The translations under genes were made by a program, and so were the position numbers. A stretch of 64,000 nucleotides of DNA, taken from contig NZ_NEGK01000003.1 of NCBI RefSeq assembly GCF_002135435.1, positions 372,001-436,000 on the forward strand, given 5' to 3'. Every line of letters begins with the position of its first letter. The first letter of the stretch is position 1. Source of the DNA: Acinetobacter sp. ANC 3813 (lineage in GTDB: Bacteria > Pseudomonadota > Gammaproteobacteria > Pseudomonadales > Moraxellaceae). The notes below the pieces were generated by a model. That model worked only from the letters and a program-made list of their open reading frames with translations. It was not told where the DNA came from and ran no database searches. This document shows, piece by piece, positions 9,490 to 20,696 of the stretch.

Positions 9490-10518
9490 TTATTCCCTGT
9501 TCAAAACACCAAACAGATATGTCACAGCATCAGCTGCAATTTGCAATGATTTAGGATCAATCCCATCTAAAGTATCGCATGCTTTGTGATAGCACGGCGC
9601 AAACTCCAGCTCATCGCCTTTCATCTGCTCATTAAATAAAATAATCGATGCCACGGGCACTTTGCCTAAAAATGGCGCTGTATCACTTGCGGTCAGAGTC
9701 GAAACATCTTCTTTAATGTTTAAATTTTTAGATTTAAAAAATGCTTTGAGCTGATCTTCCAAAGCTTGATCACCGGCATGTGACGGCACTGAACGCAAAC
9801 TATCGACCAATGGCTGATAATCTTCTTTATTCATGCCGCGCTCTTTAAGCATTGTTTCCAATTCATTGACCGAAGATTTATCAGCATCTGCGATTAAAAT
9901 TTCAGGGTTTTTCGTACCCACCATATCCACATTAATATAGGCTTTAATGCCTTTTAACTGCTCTGGCGTCAGCTTTTCCGCAAAAGCTTGCGAACCTGCA
10001 ATACCTTCTTCTTCTGAATCCCAAAATGCCAAATACACCGTATGTTTCGGTTTTTCTTTCTGGGCCGCTAAGCGGTGCATCAATTCTAAAACCAGTGCAA
10101 CACCAGTCCCATTATCATTAATGCCGGGGCCCATTTTAACTGAATCATAATGTGCGCCAACAATGACAGCACTGTCTTTATACTCGCCTTGAATTTCTAC
10201 AATAATGTTCTGTCCAACCGTTTTACTGCGGTTTTCAAAGGGAATCATCTGCACCTGCAAGCCTGATTTTTTCGCTTCATTTAAAATATATTGCGCTGAG
10301 GCTAAGCCGCCCTTGCTTCCCACTGCGCGATTGCCGCCATGCTGCTGGGCAATCGTCTGCAGCGACTGCAAATGGATCATCATTTTACTGCTGTCTAACT
10401 TCATTGGCTGTACAGATGTGTTTTGCACCGCCGGCAGATTTGAATGTGATACACAACCTGACAAAGATACAGCCGAGCAAAGTGCCAGCATTAAAATTGA
10501 ACTGCCAATCAGCTTCAT
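9490..10518 (-). CDS. M28-family metallopeptidase, lipoprotein
   Basis: The N-terminus is a lipoprotein signal with lipobox LSGC (Cys22), so the mature protein should be anchored in an envelope membrane. The zinc ligands of the M28 aminopeptidase fold are visible: His123 and Asp125 in GAHYDS, Asp135 in GIND, the catalytic Glu pair in DSEEEG (169-170), and Asp198 in YINVDMVG. The fold resembles bacterial leucine and general aminopeptidases. The substrate is unknown; trimming of peptides in the envelope is likely. It lies between purL and the sulfatase, all on the minus strand, with gaps of 236 and 241 bases, so it is probably transcribed alone. Confidence 0.85.
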   Translation of the reverse strand: MKLIGSSILMLALCSAVSLSGCVSHSNLPAVQNTSVQPMKLDSSKMMIHLQSLQTIAQQHGGNRAVGSKGGLASAQYILNEAKKSGLQVQMIPFENRSKTVGQNIIVEIQGEYKDSAVIVGAHYDSVKMGPGINDNGTGVALVLELMHRLAAQKEKPKHTVYLAFWDSEEEGIAGSQAFAEKLTPEQLKGIKAYINVDMVGTKNPEILIADADKSSVNELETMLKERGMNKEDYQPLVDSLRSVPSHAGDQALEDQLKAFFKSKNLNIKEDVSTLTASDTAPFLGKVPVASIILFNEQMKGDELEFAPCYHKACDTLDGIDPKSLQIAADAVTYLFGVLNRE

Positions 10519-10759
10519 CTATACGCCTCAATTTATATTTTTTGATCGATTTGAGGAGTTTAAACAGCTGTCCTAATACTCACTAGAAGATTTAAGTAAT
10601 TCTAGCCAAGCCCTATTTTTCATGCGGCCTGTGCATTCTCAAACCATAAGCAGCCATCATCAGTTCAAACTGTAAGGCGCTTTTAAATGCGCCATACAGT
10701 TCAAAACCGAGCCGCTTTTATTATGTTGTCAATAAGTCTTAGACCGTTCAATTCAAAAC

Positions 10760-12409
<1,650 letters not shown>

Positions 12410-12670
12410 TTATATACATGCCTATAATTTGCCTGATGAGGTTAAAAACCAGCTGTCAAAAAGTTGACATTCGCTAGATGAATTTACGCATTGTTAATTA
12501 CAGAACAGCTGTGACTTTTAGAGCTACATTAAAATCTTTGATACAAATCTGATAGGAAGCAAACGGTTACACAAACACAGCATCAAAGTGACAGCATATG
12601 ACGCGCGCCCCTAGTGCTTTTTATCTAATTTTGGCATGATGCATGCTAACGAAAGAATGAATAATGATAA

Positions 12671-14008
12671 ATGACTCAAATGCGTTGGCTTGAACTGCTT
12701 TCTACAGTTCGTATCGGCAGTAAAAAACAAAGTTCTGAACAGGCGCGAAGCCCTTTTCATAAAGATTATGACCGTATTATATTTTCCCAAAGTTTCCGCC
12801 AGCTCAACCGTAAAACACAGGTGCATCCACTGACTCAGCATGACGGCATTCACACCCGCCTGACTCATTCCTTAGAAGTGTCTTGTATTGGCCGCTCATT
12901 GGGTATGCTGGCGGCCGAAAAAATTAAAGAAGAACTGCCGGTTTGGATTGCTCCTGCTGATGTCGGCGCCATTATTCAGGCGGCCTGCCTTGCACATGAT
13001 ATCGGCAATCCGCCCTTCGGCCATGCGGGCGAATATGCCATCCGTGAATGGTTTGATGATGCATCACATACTGATTTTTTACGTGACCTCAGTCCAGAAC
13101 AGGAAGCTGATGTACGCCAGTTTGAAGGCAATGCGCAAGGCCTGCGCCTGCTGACTAAAATTGACTATCATCCGAATGATGGCGGTATGCGTCTCACTTA
13201 CGCAACCTTAGGGGCTTACTTAAAGTACCCTTGGCTGTCTAAAACGATTGAATCACAGGGAAATACACCCGCCAGCCAACGCGCTAAATTCGGCTGCTAT
13301 CAATCTGAAAAAGACATTCTGCAGCAAATTGCAGAACAGTTAGGTTTAATTCAGCTGGGTGATTATCACTATTGCCGCCATCCGCTGACCTACTTGCTCG
13401 AAGCTGCAGACGACATGTGCTATGCGCTGATTGATCTCGAGGATGGCATTATTCTCAACATGCTGAGCTATGAAGAAGTTGAACCTATCTTCTTAAATCT
13501 GATTGGAGATTACGGTGTTCCTTCAGAACTTTCTAGCAACACAACCTGGCAGCAAAAAATTGCCGCGCTTCGCGGACGAGTCATGAAACGCCTCGTGGAT
13601 GAAGTCACCACTGCTTTTGCCAAGCATCGATTTGAAATTCTATCGGGCCAATTACAAGGCAGCCTGCTGGATTACTGTGCTGAAGATATCGCGCAAGGCA
13701 TCAATCATGCGAAAAATTTGGCGCGGGATAAAATTTTTGAACATCCGCAGAAAGCAGGATTGGAAATTATTGCACACCAAAGCCTGCAAAATATTTTGGA
13801 TGCCTTTATTCCATTAACCACACCGCACAAAACTTTAAGTTTTAAAGAACAGCGCCTCATGTCTATTTTACAGCGGTCAGGCGCTCAATTTAGTGATGAT
13901 CATTATGACAATATCATGCTGGTCTTAGATATTATTTCTAAGTTTTCAGACCATCAGGCTTACAACCTTGCGCAAGAGCTGCAAGGCAATAAAGTTGGGT
14001 TTTTCTAA
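12671..14008 (+). CDS. dgt: dGTP triphosphohydrolase family (HD domain)
   Basis: This is a 445-residue HD-domain phosphohydrolase of the dGTPase family, which cleaves dNTPs to nucleoside and triphosphate. The N-terminal FSQSFRQLNRKTQV is a conserved nucleotide-site motif. THSLEV (His66) and AHDIGNPPFGH (His109-Asp110) give the HD metal site. YLLEAADDMCYALIDLEDG holds the distal Asp. The length fits the class near 440-500 residues. It is divergent from atsA; the 276-base region between carries an inverted GTCAA/TTGAC but no confident promoter. The start at 12671 has a weak ribosome-binding site; Met4 is an alternative. Confidence 0.88.
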   Translation: MTQMRWLELLSTVRIGSKKQSSEQARSPFHKDYDRIIFSQSFRQLNRKTQVHPLTQHDGIHTRLTHSLEVSCIGRSLGMLAAEKIKEELPVWIAPADVGAIIQAACLAHDIGNPPFGHAGEYAIREWFDDASHTDFLRDLSPEQEADVRQFEGNAQGLRLLTKIDYHPNDGGMRLTYATLGAYLKYPWLSKTIESQGNTPASQRAKFGCYQSEKDILQQIAEQLGLIQLGDYHYCRHPLTYLLEAADDMCYALIDLEDGIILNMLSYEEVEPIFLNLIGDYGVPSELSSNTTWQQKIAALRGRVMKRLVDEVTTAFAKHRFEILSGQLQGSLLDYCAEDIAQGINHAKNLARDKIFEHPQKAGLEIIAHQSLQNILDAFIPLTTPHKTLSFKEQRLMSILQRSGAQFSDDHYDNIMLVLDIISKFSDHQAYNLAQELQGNKVGFF

Positions 14009-14120
14009 AATTTAAAACTGTGTGAAGACTGGTATTTCATGAGTCTTCACGCTAATCTCACATAACATTGAAAATATGGGCGAATGCCCATTTATGAACT
14101 GAAATAAAGCGAAAAACGAA

Positions 14121-14723
14121 ATGATCGGATGTCTAATTGGTGAAGTGCTTGCACTGGAAATTTCAACAGTGCTATTAAATGTAAATGGCGTGGGTTATGA
14201 AGTAGATACGCCGCTGTCTACATTCTGCCAATTGCAAAAAGGTCAAAAAGTCACTTTATGGACGCATTTGGTGGTGCGTGAAGATGCACAGCTGTTATTC
14301 GGCTTTGCCAATGCGCAGGAAAAAACTATTTTCCGCACTTTACTAAAAGTGAACGGTGTAGGCCCTAAAATGGCGCTGGCTATCCTATCTACGCTCAGCA
14401 TAGAGATGCTGATTCACACCGTAGAAAATGAAGACGTCAATACACTGGTTAAGGTGCCAGGTGTCGGCAAAAAAACTGCTGAACGCCTCATGATTGAACT
14501 GCGCGACCGCTTCAAAGCCATGTCTTCCGGCACTGCGCCGAGCAACTCAACAGCTGAACAAATCCAATTTACAGGCAACTCTGCAGTTGCAGAAGCCGAA
14601 GCTGCCCTGCAGTCATTAGGCTACAAACCTGCCGAAGCGCAAAAACTGGTAAATGCCGCCAAAGGTGACTTTACCGAGGCCAGCGACATCATCCGCGCTG
14701 CATTAAAATCGATGAATAAATAA
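14121..14723 (+). CDS. ruvA: Holliday junction branch-migration protein RuvA
   Basis: The 200-residue protein has the three RuvA domains. The first is an OB-fold (MIGCLIGEVLAL through LVVREDAQLLFGF). The second has two helix-hairpin-helix motifs (LLKVNGVGPKMALAIL and LVKVPGVGKKTAERLMIELRD). The third is a small C-terminal domain that contacts RuvB (AEAALQSLGYKPAEAQ). RuvA tetramers bind Holliday junctions and load RuvB. ruvB follows after a 244-base gap containing a structured repeat, an unusual separation for this pair. No ruvC is next to it. Confidence 0.97.
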   Translation: MIGCLIGEVLALEISTVLLNVNGVGYEVDTPLSTFCQLQKGQKVTLWTHLVVREDAQLLFGFANAQEKTIFRTLLKVNGVGPKMALAILSTLSIEMLIHTVENEDVNTLVKVPGVGKKTAERLMIELRDRFKAMSSGTAPSNSTAEQIQFTGNSAVAEAEAALQSLGYKPAEAQKLVNAAKGDFTEASDIIRAALKSMNK

Positions 14724-14789
14724 ATTTTAGTTTCTAATGAGCTCTGCATCCTTGCCTTTTTGAACTATAGACAATATTTGAGTCATGAA

Positions 14790-14880
14790 GGTGGCATGGA
14801 TGCCGCCGTTAAACTGTGCTACAAGGACGTAGCATCAGTTTAACAATTGGGTTTTGTCACTTTTGCCCAGTCAAAAGTGA
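14790..14880 (+). ncRNA. Structured intergenic element, copy C (C4-like candidate)
   Basis: Stem 1 is GGTGGCAT-GG-ATGCCGCC (14790-14807). Stem 2 is GTTAAACTG (14808-14816) with CAGTTTAAC (14836-14844), inside it TGCTAC/GTAGCA around an AAGGAC loop. A GGGTTTTG link leads to stem 3, TCACTTTTG (14857-14865) with CAAAAGTGA (14872-14880). Compared with copy B, most stem bases differ but pairing is kept, while loop bases match. This lies between ruvA and ruvB. Confidence 0.55.
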
Positions 14881-14967
14881 GAATCGCCTATACAATGGCA
14901 TATAAAGTTCAATCGCTTTTTGAGGCTGTGATTCCCCCTCAACAATATAGAGATTAGTTAAATACTT

Positions 14968-15969
14968 ATGCAAGACCGTCTCATCAGTGGCTCCGAAAAA
15001 CCCGAAGACCACTTCGACCGCGCCATCCGCCCTGCAACACTCGAAGATTACATCGGGCAGCCCGTTGTCCGCGAACAAATGGAAATCTTTATCGGCGCAG
15101 CACGCGGCCGCGAAGAAGCGCTGGATCACACCTTAATTTTTGGCCCCCCGGGCTTAGGTAAAACCACCCTAGCCAATATTATTGCCCGTGAGATGGGCGG
15201 CAACCTAAAATCCACTTCAGGCCCAGTATTGGAGCGCGCAGGCGACTTAGCGGCCATGCTCACCAACCTTGAAGAAGGCGATGTGCTGTTTATTGATGAG
15301 ATCCATCGTCTTTCGCCCGTGATTGAAGAAATTCTCTATCCAGCAATGGAAGACTACCAGCTGGATATCATGATTGGTGAAGGCCCTGCTGCCCGTTCAA
15401 TCAAACTGGATTTACCGCCCTTCACTTTGGTCGCGGCAACCACGCGAGCAGGTCTGCTGACTTCTCCTCTGCGTGACCGTTTCGGTATTGTGCAGCGCTT
15501 AGAGTTCTACAGTGTGGCTGATCTCACTCACATTGTGACCCGTTCTGCCAACTTGATGGATGTACCCATTACCAAAGAGGGCGCACTAGAAGTTGCCCGC
15601 CGTGCGCGAGGCACGCCGCGTATTGCCAACCGTCTGCTGCGCCGTGTGCGTGACTACGCGCAGGTCAAAGGCACTGGCGAAGTCACTCAAGATATGGCGC
15701 AGCGTGCATTGGATATGCTGAATGTCGATAAAGACGGTTTAGATACCTTAGACCGCCGTTATCTTTCAATGTTATTAGAACGTTTTGACGGTGGACCTGC
15801 TGGTGTCGAAGCATTGGCTGCTGCCATGGCAGAAGACTCTGGAACCTTGGAAGATGTGATTGAACCGTATTTAATTCAGCAAGGCTATGTCATGCGTACC
15901 GCGCGCGGCCGTATTGCCACCAATATGGCCTATTTGCAGTTTGGTATGACACCGCCTGAACCGAAATGA
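14968..15969 (+). CDS. ruvB: Holliday junction branch-migration ATPase RuvB
   Basis: This is a 333-residue AAA+ motor. Walker A is GPPGLGKTT (about 59-67). Walker B with sensor is [11 protein letters not shown]. The arginine-finger/sensor region is [16 protein letters not shown]. The C-terminal winged-helix domain includes [11 protein letters not shown]. RuvB hexamers drive branch migration with RuvA. The end of the gene is followed by a GC stem (AGGGG...CCCCT, about 15980-15999) with only a weak T tract. The repeat element between ruvA and ruvB may change how tightly the two are co-expressed. Confidence 0.97.
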   Translation: MQDRLISGSEKPEDHFDRAIRPATLEDYIGQPVVREQMEIFIGAARGREEALDHTLIFGPPGLGKTTLANIIAREMGGNLKSTSGPVLERAGDLAAMLTNLEEGDVLFIDEIHRLSPVIEEILYPAMEDYQLDIMIGEGPAARSIKLDLPPFTLVAATTRAGLLTSPLRDRFGIVQRLEFYSVADLTHIVTRSANLMDVPITKEGALEVARRARGTPRIANRLLRRVRDYAQVKGTGEVTQDMAQRALDMLNVDKDGLDTLDRRYLSMLLERFDGGPAGVEALAAAMAEDSGTLEDVIEPYLIQQGYVMRTARGRIATNMAYLQFGMTPPEPK

Positions 15970-16010
15970 TAACCTGTTAAAGGGGGGGCTATCAGCCCCT
16001 CTAATTCTGC

Positions 16011-16934
16011 CTAATTTAAAAATCTATCAGCTGCCTTATTTAAAATGACTAAGGGAAGTTTTAAAGGCAAAATATAAATCTGTGATATTTGCTGACTATG
16101 ACTATCCCCAGTTATGCACCAATGCGAAAAATGCTTACAATTGTTTGAGAATAAATCATATAAATCTTCATTTAATCTGGATTTAGCACGTTTGACTGTA
16201 TCAATGCGTGAGTACTGAACCTTTTTATCCGCATAAAAAAACTTTTTTATCGTTTCTTGCAGCCTAAAATTTTCTAAAGAGATTATCTCAACTTTACCAA
16301 CTTTCAGCTCGTTAGCCCACCCAGCATAATGCACGACTTGGTTATTCCCAATATAAATTCCATGATGCTGATATAAGCCGCCTTGGCGGTCAACAAAAAT
16401 ATGATCGCCGGGAATAATCCCATACTGATTATCAATAATCTTAGATTTTATACTTAATTCAAGTTTTCGCACTAAAGACTCTGCTTCTCCTAAAATCTTC
16501 TTATTATTTAAGCCATATGCCAAATGCTCTAGTTCTACAAAAAAATGGAGCTGACAGGCTATTTCTCTCAAATGTTCTCGCCTCTGGCTTAGACAATCGC
16601 CTAATTTAGCTTCACTCTCAGTTAATTGCCGGATTTCCTCTCTAACGATAATCCACTCTTCATGAAACTGCACTCTCATCTGCTTAATAAAAGCCAATTG
16701 AGATTCATCACAAGTTTTAAAATAATGATGATGACCATGATTTGAACTGTATTTCTCATATTCTGCAATTAGCTTCAAATATACTTCAATATTATTTTTC
16801 TCATCAGCCATTGGTTTTCTATCAGCGGCTTCCGCATTTTGAATTGAGTTTCTAAGAACAGCCCACCTGCTGTTCAATTCAGCTCTATATCCGCGATAAA
16901 AATCTAAAAAATCTTGCTCTACAATCCTATCCAT
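16011..16934 (-). CDS. LRAT-domain protein with helical N-terminal region
   Basis: The C-terminal half has the signature of the LRAT/H-REV107 branch of the NlpC/P60 fold. PGDHIFV is followed by HHGIYIG (His191), VVHYAGW (His202) and NNCKHFSHWC (Cys266), giving a His-His-Cys triad with typical spacing. In other organisms such proteins are acyltransferases or phospholipases. Residues 1-165 are charged and helical with no recognised domain. There is no N-terminal signal peptide; a short hydrophobic stretch near the end (about 285-300) might touch membrane. AGGG precedes the ATG closely. The gene looks more AT-rich than ruvB. Its function is not known. Confidence 0.7.
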   Translation of the reverse strand: MDRIVEQDFLDFYRGYRAELNSRWAVLRNSIQNAEAADRKPMADEKNNIEVYLKLIAEYEKYSSNHGHHHYFKTCDESQLAFIKQMRVQFHEEWIIVREEIRQLTESEAKLGDCLSQRREHLREIACQLHFFVELEHLAYGLNNKKILGEAESLVRKLELSIKSKIIDNQYGIIPGDHIFVDRQGGLYQHHGIYIGNNQVVHYAGWANELKVGKVEIISLENFRLQETIKKFFYADKKVQYSRIDTVKRAKSRLNEDLYDLFSNNCKHFSHWCITGDSHSQQISQIYILPLKLPLVILNKAADRFLN

Positions 16935-16994
16935 TCCAGCCCTCTATAAATCAGCAGCATCAATGCAACTATTACCTAAAAGCAAAATAATTTT

Positions 16995-17270
16995 TCACAA
17001 TTTAGAAATCACCCTCACCTCTTCCACCAACATCAACTCGCATGCTCCAGCACCTGTATCATCACGACTCAGTGAACTGCGCCAAGTCCAGCCATCTGCT
17101 GCTTTCACTTCAACCAACTGCCCTTTTAAATAAATCAAATTATCTTGATCAATTTGAGCCAGTTGTTTGGCAATCGCTTTAGTTGCAGGAATTAAATGCG
17201 TATTCGCGCTGTGTTTCAAAGCGAAAAAGTGTAAACCTAAACGCATAAAAATTAATTTCATATAAAACAC
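16995..17270 (-). CDS. Short protein, possible C-terminal fragment
   Basis: The 91-residue frame ends with a compact motif pattern: YLKGQLVEV, GWTWRSSLSRDDTG, then GACELMLVEEV. I associate this arrangement with the C-terminal part of a larger Acinetobacter protein family of about 190-200 residues, but this is from memory. The first 17 residues look unrelated to that family and no matching N-terminal part is seen in any frame just upstream. It may be a truncated remnant or a short standalone version. Met4 or Met9 could be the start. The gene has no recognised function and no obvious partner. Confidence 0.4.
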   Translation of the reverse strand: MFYMKLIFMRLGLHFFALKHSANTHLIPATKAIAKQLAQIDQDNLIYLKGQLVEVKAADGWTWRSSLSRDDTGAGACELMLVEEVRVISKL

Positions 17271-17444
17271 ATAAATCTACAATACCTAAATGCAAAATAA
17301 AATTTTGGTATTTCAATCACTAAAAAACAATATACCTAAAAAGTATCCATTTAATACTTAAAGGGTTTTGTCTAGATTTCATTCAGTATGCAATGCTATA
17401 GAATCACTTTAATCATTTCAAACTCTTAAGGATTATCCCAAGAT

Positions 17445-18785
17445 ATGAACATGTACAAGCAGATTGCCCTTTGTCTTCCTCTTGCTTTGTTCAGCCAAAT
17501 CAGTCTTGCAGACTGGATTGACGACTCTGCTCAAAATGTCGAAAGCCATACCATTAAATTACGCCAGCATATTCACCAGCACCCTGAATTAGGCAATATG
17601 GAGTTCAAAACATCTGAACTTGTACAAAAGGAATTAAAATCTTATGGCATAGAAGTGCGCAAAGGCTATGCCAAAACCGGTGTCATTGGCGTACTTAAAG
17701 GCGCGAAGCCTGGCCCAGTCATGGCGCTGCGCGCAGATATGGATGCCCTGCCGATTGAAGAAAAAACTGGCTTATCTTTTGCCAGTAAAACCAAAGCGAT
17801 TTATCAAGGCAAAGAAACTCATGTCATGCATGGCTGCGGCCATGATGCGCATACCGCAATGCTTCTAGGCGCCGCTAAAGCGCTGGCAGCCAATAAAGAT
17901 AAAATTGCCGGCACCGTTGTATTTGTTTTTCAGCCAGCCGAAGAAGGCGGCGCCGATATCGATAATTTTACGCAAGGCGATCAAATCGGTTCACGTAAAA
18001 TGATCGCGGATGGCGCATTAAACAATCCAAAACCAGAAGTCATTTTTGGCATGCACGTTATGGCAGGTATGCCAAGCGGCAATATCTTCTATAAAGATGG
18101 CGCTATCCTGAACAGCGCCGACCATCTGCGCATTCAAGTTAACGGCAAGCAAGTGCATGGCTCTATGCCATGGCTGGGCCGCGACCCTATTTATGCCTCA
18201 TCGCAAATGATCAGCAATATGCAAAGCTTAGTGAGCCGCAGAGCAGATTTAACCAAAGGCATGGGCGTGGTCAGCATTGGCAGCATTCAAGGCGGCACCA
18301 CAGGCAATGTCATCCCCGAACAAGTCAATATGGTTGGCACCATTCGTTCTAATAACGAAGATGTGCGTAAAGGCATTTTAACTGAATTGCCTAAACTGAT
18401 TGAACACAACGCTCAAGCCAATGATGTGACCGCTAAAGTCGAAATTGCGCCTTATGCGCCTGTGACCAGCAATGATAAAACCCTGACCAAACTCATGCAG
18501 CCTGCATTGGCGAAAGTGAACGGAGAGGCTAAATTGCATGTACTGGACAACAACGCCAGCGCCAGTGAAGACTTTGCTTATTACGGCCAGCTCATGCCGT
18601 CCCTATTTGTATTTGTCGGTGCGACCCCAGCAGATCAAGATATGGAGCAAGCCGCGCCAAATCATAATCCTCTTTTTATTGTCGATGATGCGACTTTAAA
18701 AACAGGCGTAGAAAGCCACATGCGTTTTGTCATGGAATATCCAAAAGTTGCGGCCCAAGTTCAAAAGGATTGGAAGCAAAAATAA
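17445..18785 (+). CDS. Secreted M20 amidohydrolase (N-acyl-amino-acid/hippurate hydrolase type)
   Basis: A signal peptide (residues about 1-23, ending LADW) precedes a 420-residue M20D peptidase. HQHPELGNMEF is the conserved opening. RADMDALPIEE and HGCGHDAHTAM (Cys and His metal ligands), PAEEGG (catalytic Glu pair), and ASEDFAYY near the end mark the di-metal site. Relatives cleave N-acyl amino acids or hippurate. The signal peptide sets it apart from the common cytosolic forms and suggests periplasmic action. It is monocistronic, with a strong terminator at 18811. The ATG at 17445 follows AAGGAT closely; Met3 is an alternative. Confidence 0.88.
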   Translation: MNMYKQIALCLPLALFSQISLADWIDDSAQNVESHTIKLRQHIHQHPELGNMEFKTSELVQKELKSYGIEVRKGYAKTGVIGVLKGAKPGPVMALRADMDALPIEEKTGLSFASKTKAIYQGKETHVMHGCGHDAHTAMLLGAAKALAANKDKIAGTVVFVFQPAEEGGADIDNFTQGDQIGSRKMIADGALNNPKPEVIFGMHVMAGMPSGNIFYKDGAILNSADHLRIQVNGKQVHGSMPWLGRDPIYASSQMISNMQSLVSRRADLTKGMGVVSIGSIQGGTTGNVIPEQVNMVGTIRSNNEDVRKGILTELPKLIEHNAQANDVTAKVEIAPYAPVTSNDKTLTKLMQPALAKVNGEAKLHVLDNNASASEDFAYYGQLMPSLFVFVGATPADQDMEQAAPNHNPLFIVDDATLKTGVESHMRFVMEYPKVAAQVQKDWKQK

Positions 18786-18810
18786 CAGCTTACTGAGCAT
18801 AAATAATGTT

Positions 18811-18843
18811 ATAAAAAGTGAGCTACTACGGCTCACTTTTTTA
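18811..18843 (+). terminator. Terminator of the M20 amidohydrolase gene
   Basis: AAAAAGTGAGC-TACTACG-GCTCACTTTTT stem-loop with a T run. Confidence 0.85.
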
Positions 18844-19109
18844 CTGCAATGACCGCCTGTTCATCTGCAAAATTCTTAAAAAAAGCATAAATCACTATAA
18901 TGAACAGCCGATTTTAATGAAACATAAAGCACACATGCGCAATGGATTTGAAATCTTGTGCCATTGGAGTGAGTTTTCAGAGTGCTAAACTGCCCGTCAT
19001 TGATGCACTTAATGATTTAAACATTTGAAATCATGCTTTCAGCATATACATTTCATAGTATTAGTGCAGTCAAAAACTCATCAGATTTAGAAACAGACGG
19101 AACACTCTC

Positions 19110-19520
19110 ATGGCGAATAAATTCGAATTCAACATTCGTGTCTACATTGAAGATACAGATGCAGGCGGTATCGTTTATCATGCCAATCACATCCGCTTCA
19201 TGGAGCGTACACGTACAGAATGGCTTCGCGCATCAGGCATTCACCACTATTGGCACCAAAAAGACTATAATTTTGTTGTGCATAAAATAAATGTTAAATA
19301 TTCACGTCCAATATTAATGGATGACCTCATTACTGTTACAGCAAGTGTCGTTTCATGTAAATCGACATCATTTGTATTGCAACAGAATATTTATCGTGGT
19401 GAAATCATGCTTGCTTCCGGAGAAGTCGAATTGGCCTGCATCAGTGTAGACGGCATGCGTCCAACACGGCTTCCTGAGGAAATCCGCAAACTGATTCTGA
19501 AAGAATTGGAACAAGATTAA
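19110..19520 (+). CDS. ybgC: Tol-Pal system acyl-CoA thioesterase YbgC
   Basis: The 136-residue hot-dog-fold thioesterase opens with NIRVYIEDTDAGGIVYHANH, where the Asp-x-Asp and His are catalytic-loop residues, then FMERTRTEWL. It is the first gene of the tol-pal cluster, as in most gammaproteobacteria, and acts on acyl-CoA or acyl-ACP at the inner membrane. tolQ starts 25 bases later. The promoter for the cluster should lie within 18844-19109; none is clear enough to call. Confidence 0.93.
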   Translation: MANKFEFNIRVYIEDTDAGGIVYHANHIRFMERTRTEWLRASGIHHYWHQKDYNFVVHKINVKYSRPILMDDLITVTASVVSCKSTSFVLQQNIYRGEIMLASGEVELACISVDGMRPTRLPEEIRKLILKELEQD

Positions 19521-19545
19521 AAAAATTAATTGGCTTAATGTAACT

Positions 19546-20244
19546 ATGGCAACTCAACTAGAATCTACCCTTCACGTATCAGATTTAATTTTACAAGCAA
19601 GTCCCGTTGTACAGCTGGTAATGCTTCTGCTCTTATTAGCCTCGGTGTACAGCTGGTATCTGATTGCCAAGTTGCATATGAGTTATAAAAAGGCGCAGGC
19701 CGATGATGAACATTTTCAAAAAATCTTCTGGTCTGGCGCCGAACTGAATACCCTTTACAACAATGCCCAGCTTAATTCTAAGCGTGTAGGTCTGGAAGAT
19801 ATTTTCTATCAAGGCCTAGGCGAATTTTTAAAACTCAAAAAACGCAATGCGCCTGCTGCTCAAAGCATTGAAGGTACTGAACGTATTTTACGAGTTGGCC
19901 TAAGCCGTGATCAGTCTGGTTTAGAACAAGGCCTAGGCGCTTTGGCCAGTATCGGTTCAGTTGCACCCTATGTCGGCCTGTTCGGCACAGTTTGGGGCAT
20001 CATGAACGCATTCATTGGCTTAGCCGCAGTCGATCAAGTGACTTTGGCCACTGTTGCCCCAGGTATTGCAGAAGCCCTTATTGCCACAGCAATTGGCTTA
20101 TTTGCCGCTATTCCTGCAGTTCTTGCCTTTAACCATTACACCGCCAAAGGTGAAACCGTTTATAACGACCGTGCGCTTTTTGCAGAAGAAATGGTTGCGT
20201 TATTGCAACGCCAGTCGGTAGGTTCAACTCAGGACAATGACTAA
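19546..20244 (+). CDS. tolQ: Tol-Pal inner membrane proton channel subunit TolQ
   Basis: This is a 232-residue ExbB/TolQ-family protein with three membrane spans. The first is at about 22-42. The second and third flank the conserved segment GSVAPYVGLFGTVWGIMNAF (about 144-163) and PGIAEALIATAIGLFAAIPAVL (about 181-202). With TolR it forms the motor that uses the proton gradient to energise TolA during cell constriction and outer membrane maintenance. The stop overlaps the tolR start by one base, so translation is coupled. Confidence 0.97.
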   Translation: MATQLESTLHVSDLILQASPVVQLVMLLLLLASVYSWYLIAKLHMSYKKAQADDEHFQKIFWSGAELNTLYNNAQLNSKRVGLEDIFYQGLGEFLKLKKRNAPAAQSIEGTERILRVGLSRDQSGLEQGLGALASIGSVAPYVGLFGTVWGIMNAFIGLAAVDQVTLATVAPGIAEALIATAIGLFAAIPAVLAFNHYTAKGETVYNDRALFAEEMVALLQRQSVGSTQDND

Positions 20245-20693
20245 TGGCTATTCAACGTTCTGGACGCTTTGAGCGTATTAAAAAACCATTAAAAAGTGAC
20301 ATGAACGTCGTGCCTTATATTGACGTCATGCTGGTGCTTTTGGTGATTTTTATGGTTACAGCGCCAATGATTACTACTGGTGTAAAAGTTGATTTGCCGC
20401 AGGCCAACAGCAGTCCGATTCAATCTGAAGACCGCCCTGCCATTGTGACTTTAGAAGCAGATGGCAGTATCCGTCTAGAAAGCAGCACCCATAAAAATGA
20501 AGTCCTGACTTTAGAAGAACTGAAAACGGCACTGACGGATGCGCAGACTGAAGCGCAGCAAAATCAAAAACAGTTAAGCGTGCTGATCAATGGCAGTGAA
20601 TCCCGCCCTTATGGTGAAGTCATCAAATTGATGTCTGCACTGCAAGATGCTGGACTTTCACAAGTAGGATTGCTGACAGAGCCTTTAAAGTAA
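20244..20693 (+). CDS. tolR: Tol-Pal inner membrane subunit TolR
   Basis: This is a 149-residue protein with one membrane span near the N-terminus. The span begins MNVVPYIDVMLVLLVIFM (about 20-37) and contains the essential Asp used for proton conduction. The periplasmic domain follows. The start codon overlaps the tolQ stop, and tolA begins three bases after its stop, fitting one operon. Confidence 0.96.
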   Translation: MAIQRSGRFERIKKPLKSDMNVVPYIDVMLVLLVIFMVTAPMITTGVKVDLPQANSSPIQSEDRPAIVTLEADGSIRLESSTHKNEVLTLEELKTALTDAQTEAQQNQKQLSVLINGSESRPYGEVIKLMSALQDAGLSQVGLLTEPLK

Positions 20694-20696
20694 TTT

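Noticed and set aside
10660..10705. Strong hairpin (AACTGT/ACAGTT and GGCGC/GCGCC) between atsA and the M28 peptidase
   Set aside because: No T run on either side, so it is not called a terminator; no other role is visible.
12455..12485. Inverted GTCAA/TTGAC that looks like two -35 boxes
   Set aside because: No matching -10 at proper distance on either strand.
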